DNA from: Lantana camara
Lineage: Eukaryota > Streptophyta > Magnoliopsida > Lamiales > Verbenaceae
Reading direction: 5' to 3'
Assembly: GCA_037501455.1 (NCBI GenBank)
Contig: CM074856.1
Coordinates: forward strand, 91,152,001-91,216,000
DNA: 64,000 nucleotides
The translations under genes were made by a program, and so were the position numbers. Below are positions 58,217 through 64,000 of this stretch, piece after piece (the first letter of the stretch is position 1; every line of letters begins with the position of its first letter). Below the pieces are notes generated by a model. The model was not told where the DNA came from. It saw only the letters and a list, made by a program, of their open reading frames with translations, and did not search any database.

Positions 58217-60158
58217 TGTTAGGAATAGATCCTTAGAAAGCCGATTGTATATCCGCTTTGTGCTTTTCCTTATTGTAATCACAGACAATCTTTGAATGAA
58301 ATAACGGATTGAGGCAACACTTCTTTATATGCTCTTGTTTGGTATGCGTTTACTTTAGCTGTGCATGTATGAGAACTCCCCTAATCCTGATGACTTTAGG
58401 ACTCTACCATTTAGGTGAAATGGTTCATGAAACGAGCCCTATATCACATAAGTCATGATTAGTAAAATGCTCCAAGCCGATGAGTCCTACAGACGGTGGG
58501 AGTGTCAACCTGACTCCTCTAAGGCTTGCTTGTGGGATCACGCCCTTAATAAGGACCACCTTGTTTCATGGAGGTGCAAAGTGTATAGTTGATACGTGCG
58601 TGATACATGAGGGTGCTTACTTTAATAAGTAAGTTCACTGAGGTGCCCCGTGTGAGAAGATTCCTAAATGGGAAAGGAAGTTTCTATTTCAGGAAATGGA
58701 AACTTCCAGATTAGGAAATATCTCACGAGTCATTGATTGGATTAATTGATCCTTAGACTTGAGGTTCCTTGTCACTTTATGAGTTAACTCTGTAGTCTTA
58801 GGTATAAGCTTTAAAGGGTGTCGCCTTAGACAACTGATTCAAGGCTTATGCTGGGGCTACACAAGTGATTCATGAAAGTGAATGAGAATCAAGAAAGGAC
58901 CTACACTTGCATTTGCAAGGTGATCTCTTATTGTGTAAGTCATTCATATGCCATATGGAGTCCTTGGCCAAGGCAGTAGATCAAGACATCAAGAAAAGGG
59001 TTTCTTGGATTGAGATCAAATGGATATGAAATGCACTTAGCTTTAAGACCGGATTATTAGGGTTCTAATTATTCCCTTACCGTAGATCTTGGTTGAGAGA
59101 TAGCAAGTAGGGGGATTGTATCTCACATGAATCAATGACTTAAAGGTTATGTCGAATCTCAACATTCCAATTCAGCTAGGGGTTAAACACCTGTTGCTAG
59201 ACTATGGTCGTTTAATCTGTGGACTGATTAATTAATTAGTGAATTAATTAATTAGGTTCATTTCTAATTGAATTGAGAACCTAGAGGGTCACACACAACA
59301 ACTTGGTTACATGAGTTGAGGCTTTAAAATGATTAAACGAGTTAATCGGGCCGAGAGGGTTCCACACGTGTGAAACCACACGTGTGGATCACGTGAGTGA
59401 CACGTGTCATTATGACACGTGTCACACGTGAATATGTATATATTGTATATATATTAAATAATTAATTTGTTAATTATTTAATAGAGTTTGGTTTAATTTT
59501 GAATTAAAAAGAAAGTCTAATTTTGGAGAAAAAATAATCTAGTTAATTAATTGTGAATTAATTAATTAGATAAAATAAGTTATTTATTTTAAATAAATAA
59601 AGTATAAAATTATCCAAAAATAGTTTGGATATTTTAGCTCTCTTGAAAGTTGACTTGAATTTAAATTCAAAGTCAAAGTCAAAATTACTTGATGATCAAG
59701 TAATAGGAGAGAGGGACCAAAATCCTTAGCCCATAAGGACTAGGATTGTCGGTCCTCCCCTTCGTATAAATAGGGGAGCTCGAGCTCCCCTTAGAGCTAA
59801 TCGAGAATTCTTTTGGTTCACGTGTTGAACACTATCCTTTCTCCAAGATAAACAAAACCCTAGGTTAAGCCTAAACACTAACTAGAGAACTAGCATCCTT
59901 ACTAGTTAGATTGTAGTCAATTTGGTGGGCTATGTCTAGAGAGCTTCAAGTTAGAAGTTTGAAGATTCGAGCTTTACCAAGGAGAGGGGATCAAGCCGCG
60001 AGAAGAGCATTCTTGGGTGGCTTGAAACGCTTCAAGAAAGACAATTAAGAAAGTAAGTTTCTAATTCCTTCGAATTTGGATACACGATTACGAGTCCAAG
60101 ATCCTTTTGTTGGAAAATTTTTAAATTTCCTCTGCTTTCTGATTCGTGTTTTCCAACA
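58217..60158 (+). mobile_element. Copia-A2 3' LTR
   Basis: 1942 bp, TGTTAGGAATAG to TTTTCCAACA, followed by TSD AATCG (60159-60163). It is closely similar to 32356-34296, including the CACGTG cluster (about 59364-59430), TATA box and the GGGGAGCTCGAGCTCCCC palindrome near 59774. Confidence 0.95.
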
Positions 60159-60163
60159 AATCG

Positions 60164-61652
60164 ATCGTGTGTCTTCGGCTTTGTTGGTGTAAGGTGAGGT
60201 TAGGATACAGTTATACCCTAATGAAACATGCCGATTTTGAATGCATGTGACCTATAAGCCTCTATATATATGTAAATATGTGCGAGATACGTATATGTTG
60301 GCCTTGCCTTAAGTTTGAAAGTATGAAGCTATGTATAAGCCTATGTACGCTTAGCTTTGAGTTGGTTGTGATTTTGAGGTCGGTGTGATATGTACTACGA
60401 TATGATAAGTACGATATGCATGTGATAAGTGTATGTGTAAGTCTAGCGGGTTAAGTTTGCGATTTTCATAATATGTGATTTGTGTAAGTGTAAGTTTGGC
60501 ACCCGGAGTTGTGTGTAATGGGAGACCCGGGTCGACCAAGGGGTCACCGGTTGGAACCCCTGTACACTTCTCCAACTCAGGATCAACTCGGACCCCACCA
60601 GGAGGTTGGTTGGGGAATGGAATCCTCGGGTGTGAGTGTCATGAAACTCACGACCCATACATATAAGCGCGGATGGCTTGGGTATGTATAACCCCCCATC
60701 AACCGGAGTAAGTGGAGGTATGTGTATTATGATTTTGTATGCTTAAGTCTTCGTGCGTTATGAAGGAGTTGGTTGGTTTTGCGCTCGTACGCGCCGAGTT
60801 TCGTTAAGTTATGTTTGTCAGTCATAAGTTTGTGAAACGGGGTTAGACTCTTAAGTTAAGATAAAAGTTGATTTGATTACAGCCTAATAAGTTATGTTCC
60901 GATGTGTGTGTGCTAAGTCTGCATGAATCTAAGCTTATGCCCTAAAAGATGTATGATCTAAGATTTGTTCAGTTTGTTTGATAAGCTCCCTATATGTATA
61001 TTATCACGGTAAAATGTTTTAGCATGTAAAAACTAACCCCCAGTTCACGAACATTGCTTCAACTACGTGCTATGCTCTATAAATATATGTAAGTGTGCGT
61101 GTGTAACCTCTCACTCAGTCTTTGGACTGACCCTCCTCCCTCCCCATGTTTTTAGCTTTGTAGGTTCACTTTGGAGTTCGAGGTAGGTGGATTGTGTCGG
61201 TAGTGAAGTCGGTTTTGTTTTGAGTCTCTGTATAAGCTTGGAGTCCTTTGCATTTCGCATTCGAATTCGTTTAAGCTTGTACGTTATGATCATGTTTATG
61301 TATATGAATTTGTTGTTTAACTTATGTGAATATGCGGGACAGGCTTCTAGGACTAGTATGAACCCATTTGATTTTTGAATTATGATTTATGTTTATGTTT
61401 GATTTTCGGGATTAGGGATTTATGCTAGTTGAACCCGTTGTTTGTGTGATTGAAATTTTATGATTGGCATGCTTAAGCTTCCGCTTTCGTGCACGTTGCA
61501 TATTGTTTTTCATGGTCTCTGCGTCCCGTTTAGCTTTCGTACGTGTGTGTGTCTCCCGTTCGCCTATGCTCGGTTCATGTGTGGGCTTCCATCTCACATG
61601 TCGACTAGGTCTAGGTGCGGGGATGTGGCATCCCATCGTGCGGGGTGTTACA
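60164..61652 (+). mobile_element. Gypsy-E 5' LTR, segment 2
   Basis: Continues the LTR interrupted at 32355 and ends GGGTGTTACA at 61652. The two segments total about 3.59 kb. It contains a GGTAAGG/AAGGTGAGGTT donor-like site near 60190, a CCCGGG-containing block near 60500-60620 that matches the equivalent block of other gypsy LTRs, and the TCAGTC-TTTG-GACTGA hairpin at 61115-61130. Confidence 0.9.
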
Positions 61653-61659
61653 TCTAAGG

Positions 61660-61672
61660 TGGTATCAGAGCC
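61660..61672 (+). other. Gypsy-E primer-binding site
   Basis: TGGTATCAGAGCC, seven bases after the LTR end, followed by the hairpin GGTT-GCAA-AACC. Confidence 0.92.
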
Positions 61673-61926
61673 CCAGGTTGCAAAACCGGGGTTCAGTGTC
61701 GTGTTGTGTCCGTCTAGGTCGTACGGCTTAGGATAATTTGGCTAAGTGTGCATATGCATCATGGTTTGACATGGTATGACTTTGAAATTTTATCTTATGT
61801 TGAATTTATTTTACTTCGTGGTGCACCTTTTCTCTTGTTTTCTCTTATATTGAGTTAATTATATACCATTTGCACTTACTAATCGACATGCACACATATC
61901 TATATTATAATTCTTGAGATTTCAGG
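61673..61926 (+). other. Gypsy-E leader
   Basis: Untranslated stretch up to gag. It ends with TTGAGATTTCAG before GATG, preceded about 35 nt upstream by CTAATCGACATGCAC, like a plant intron 3' end. The F leader has the same arrangement. Confidence 0.75.
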
Positions 61927-62059
61927 ATGCCTCCACGTCGACAAAACCATGGTCAACCTTCTCAACTTGACCCTCGACCACCTTTTAAAGCCGAGGAATT
62001 TATGGCCACCATGTTCCAACACTTCCAAGCAAATCAAGGACAAACTCCACCCGTGGTGA
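61927..62059 (+). pseudogene. Gypsy-E gag, first ~44 codons
   Basis: Starts MPPRRQNHGQPSQLDPRPPF, the basic, proline-rich opening usual for plant chromovirus-type Gag, and continues KAEEFMATMFQHFQANQGQ. It is cut by a copia LTR at about 62060. The remainder of Gypsy-E should lie to the right of the window. Confidence 0.85.
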
Positions 62060-64000
62060 TTTTAGGAATAGTACCCTAGAAAGCCGATTGTATATCCGCT
62101 TTGTGCTTTTCCTTATTGTAATCACAGACAATCTTTGAATGAAATAACGGATTGAGGCAACACTTCTTTATATGCTCTTGTTTGGTATGCGTTTACTTTA
62201 GTTGTGCATGTATGAGAACTCCCCTAATCCTGATGACTTTAGGACTCTACCATTTAGGTGAAATGGTTCATGAAACGAGTCCTATATCACATAAGTCATG
62301 ATAGTAAAATGCTCCAAGCCGATGAGTCCTACAGACAGTGGGAGTGTCAACCAGACTTCTCTAAGGCTTGCTTGTGGGATCACGCCCTTAAGAAGGACCA
62401 CCTTGTTTCATGGAGGTGCAAAGTGTATAGTTGATACGTGCGTGATACATGAGGGTGCTTACTTTAATAAGCAAGTTCACTGAGGTGCCCCGTGTGAGAA
62501 CATTCCTAAATGGGAAAGGAAGTTTCTATTTCAGGAAATAGAAACTTCCAGATTAGGAAATATCTCACGAGTCATTGATGTTATTAATTGATCCTTAAGA
62601 CTTGAGGTTCCATGTTACTTTATGAGTTAACTCTGTAGTCTTAGGTATAAGCTTTAAAGGGTGTCGCCTTAGACAACTGATTCAAGGCTTATGCTGGGGC
62701 TGCACAAGTGATTCATGAAAGTGAATGAGAATCAAGAGAGGACCTACACTTGCATTTGCAAGGTGATCTCTTATTGTGTAAGTCATTCATATGCCATATG
62801 GAGTCCTTGGCCAAGGCAGTAGATCAAGTCATCAAGAAAAGGGTTTCTTGGATTGAGATCAAATGGATATGAAATGCACTTAGCTTTAAGACTGGATTAT
62901 TAGGGTTCTGATTATTCCCTTACCTTAGATCTTAGTTGAGAGATAGTAAGTAGGAGGATTGTATCTCACATGAATCAATGACTTAAAGGTTCTGTCGAAT
63001 CCGAACATTCCAATTCAGCTAGGGGTTAAACACCTGTTGCTAGACTATGGTCGTTTAATCTGTGGACTGATTAATTAATTAGTGAATTAATTAATTGGGG
63101 TCACTGCTAATTGAATTGAGAACCTAGAGGGTCACACATAACAACTTGGTTACATGAGTTGAGGCTTGAAAATGATTAAACGAGTTAATCGGGCCTAGAG
63201 GGTTCCACACGTGTGAAATCACACGTGTGGGTCACGTGACTGGACACGTGTCATTATGACACGTGTGCCACCCGTGGATATTTATTTGGTGATTAAATAA
63301 TTAATTTGTTAATTATTTAATAGACTTTGGTTTAATTTTGAATTAAAAAGAAAGTCTTATTTTGGAGAAAAATAATCTAGTTAATTAATTATGAATTAAT
63401 TAATTAGATAAAATAAGTTATTTATTTTAAATAAATAAAGTATAAAATTATCCAAAAATAGTTTGGATATTTTTAGCTCTCTTGAAAGTTGATTTCAATT
63501 AGAATTCAAAGTCAAAGTCAAAATTACTTGATGATCAAGTAATAGGAGAGAGAGAGACCAAAATCCTAGCCCATAAAGGACTAGGAATTTCGGCCACTCC
63601 CCTCTTATAAATAGGGGAGCTCGAGCTCCCCTTAGAGCGAATGGGCAATTCTTTTGGTTCATGTGTTGAACACCTTCCTTTCTCCAAGATCAAATAAACC
63701 CTAGGTTAAGCCTAAACACTAACTAGAGAACTAGCATCCTTACTAGTTAGATTGTGATCAAGTTGGTGGACTATTTCGAGAGAGCTTCAAGTTAGAAGTT
63801 TGAAGATTCGAGCTTTACCAAGGAGAGGGGATCAAGCCGCGAGAAGTGTGTTCTTTGGTGGCTTGAAACGCTTCAAGAAAGAATAAAAGAAAAGTAAGTT
63901 TTCTATCTCTACGAATTTGGTTATACGATTGCGAGTCCAAGGTCCTTTTGTTGGGAAATTTTTTTAAATTCCGCTGCTTTCTGATTCGTTTTTTCCAACA
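62060..64000 (+). mobile_element. Copia-A family LTR at the right edge (solo or 5' LTR)
   Basis: 1941 bp ending TTTTTTCCAACA exactly at the window edge. Its first base pairs read TTTTAGGAATAG instead of TGTTAGGAATAG, so the terminal TG is damaged. It has the CACGTG cluster near 63209-63270, a TATAAATAG near 63606 and the following GGGGAGCTCGAGCTCCCC palindrome. Whether a primer site follows cannot be seen, so solo versus 5' LTR is open. Confidence 0.9.

Larger units (their letters stand above)
32356..60158 (+). mobile_element. Copia-A2, complete element carrying a nested Gypsy-D
   Basis: Has both LTRs (32356-34296 and 58217-60158), primer site, leader, gag-pol, polypurine tract and an AATCG TSD. 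Without the 17.8-kb Gypsy-D insertion and one TSD copy it is about 10 kb. It is the same family as Copia-A, in the opposite orientation. Both copies are inactive by sequence. Confidence 0.95.

Noticed and set aside
62298..62483. 61-codon frame in the right-edge copia LTR
   Set aside because: It is ordinary LTR sequence whose frame is broken in the other A-family LTRs.

Overview
The window is plant nuclear DNA, most likely from a eudicot, made almost entirely of nested LTR retrotransposons. I found no host gene, tRNA or rRNA. The evidence for a plant is Ty1/copia and Ty3/gypsy elements whose primer-binding sites match the plant initiator-Met tRNA end (TGGTATCAGAGC), 5-bp target-site duplications (TSDs) and AT-rich LTRs. 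The species cannot be named from the sequence. Element names used here (Copia-A, A2, B; Gypsy-C, C1, C2, D, E, F) are local labels.

Left part (1-22424) is minus-strand copia DNA. Copia-A has a 3' LTR at 1322-3260, gag-pol at 3277-7197 (one frame, four in-frame stops), a leader, and a 5' LTR at 9403-17092. That 5' LTR is split by a 5.7-kb solo gypsy LTR (Gypsy-C, 11093-16823, TSD ACTCA) carrying a 4 x 620 bp tandem array. The LTR at 1322-3260 is followed at 1-1321 by a second copy of the leader, so it serves two tandem elements. Copia-A abuts the 5' half of a related element, Copia-B (17093-22424).

The middle (22425-32355) is gypsy wreckage: the end of an LTR with its primer site (C1), a partial LTR (C2), an inverted RNase H fragment, a gag-only element (F) with its polypurine tract and 3' LTR, and the first part of a 5' LTR (E).

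The right part is a nest. Gypsy-E's 5' LTR (30256-61652) is split by Copia-A2 (32356-60158, TSD AATCG). The A2 reverse transcriptase/RNase H region is split by Gypsy-D (39667-57486, TSD AACCT). Gypsy-D has three LTRs and two near-identical non-coding internal regions, and its middle LTR is split by a solo copia LTR (47595-49555, TSD ATATG). Another copia LTR (62060-64000) cuts the start of the Gypsy-E gag.

No element here looks able to move on its own. Both readable copia integrases have lost the catalytic Glu of the DD35E triad, by different substitutions in the same codon. The most unusual signals are structural and non-coding. They are an array of about 12 small hairpins with compensated arms just upstream of the gypsy 3' LTR (seen in D twice and in F), a conserved 8-bp hairpin 17-18 nt before that LTR, clusters of long palindromes in gypsy LTRs that keep a CGCCCG core but use different arms in each family, and repeated intron-end-like modules inside Gypsy-D.
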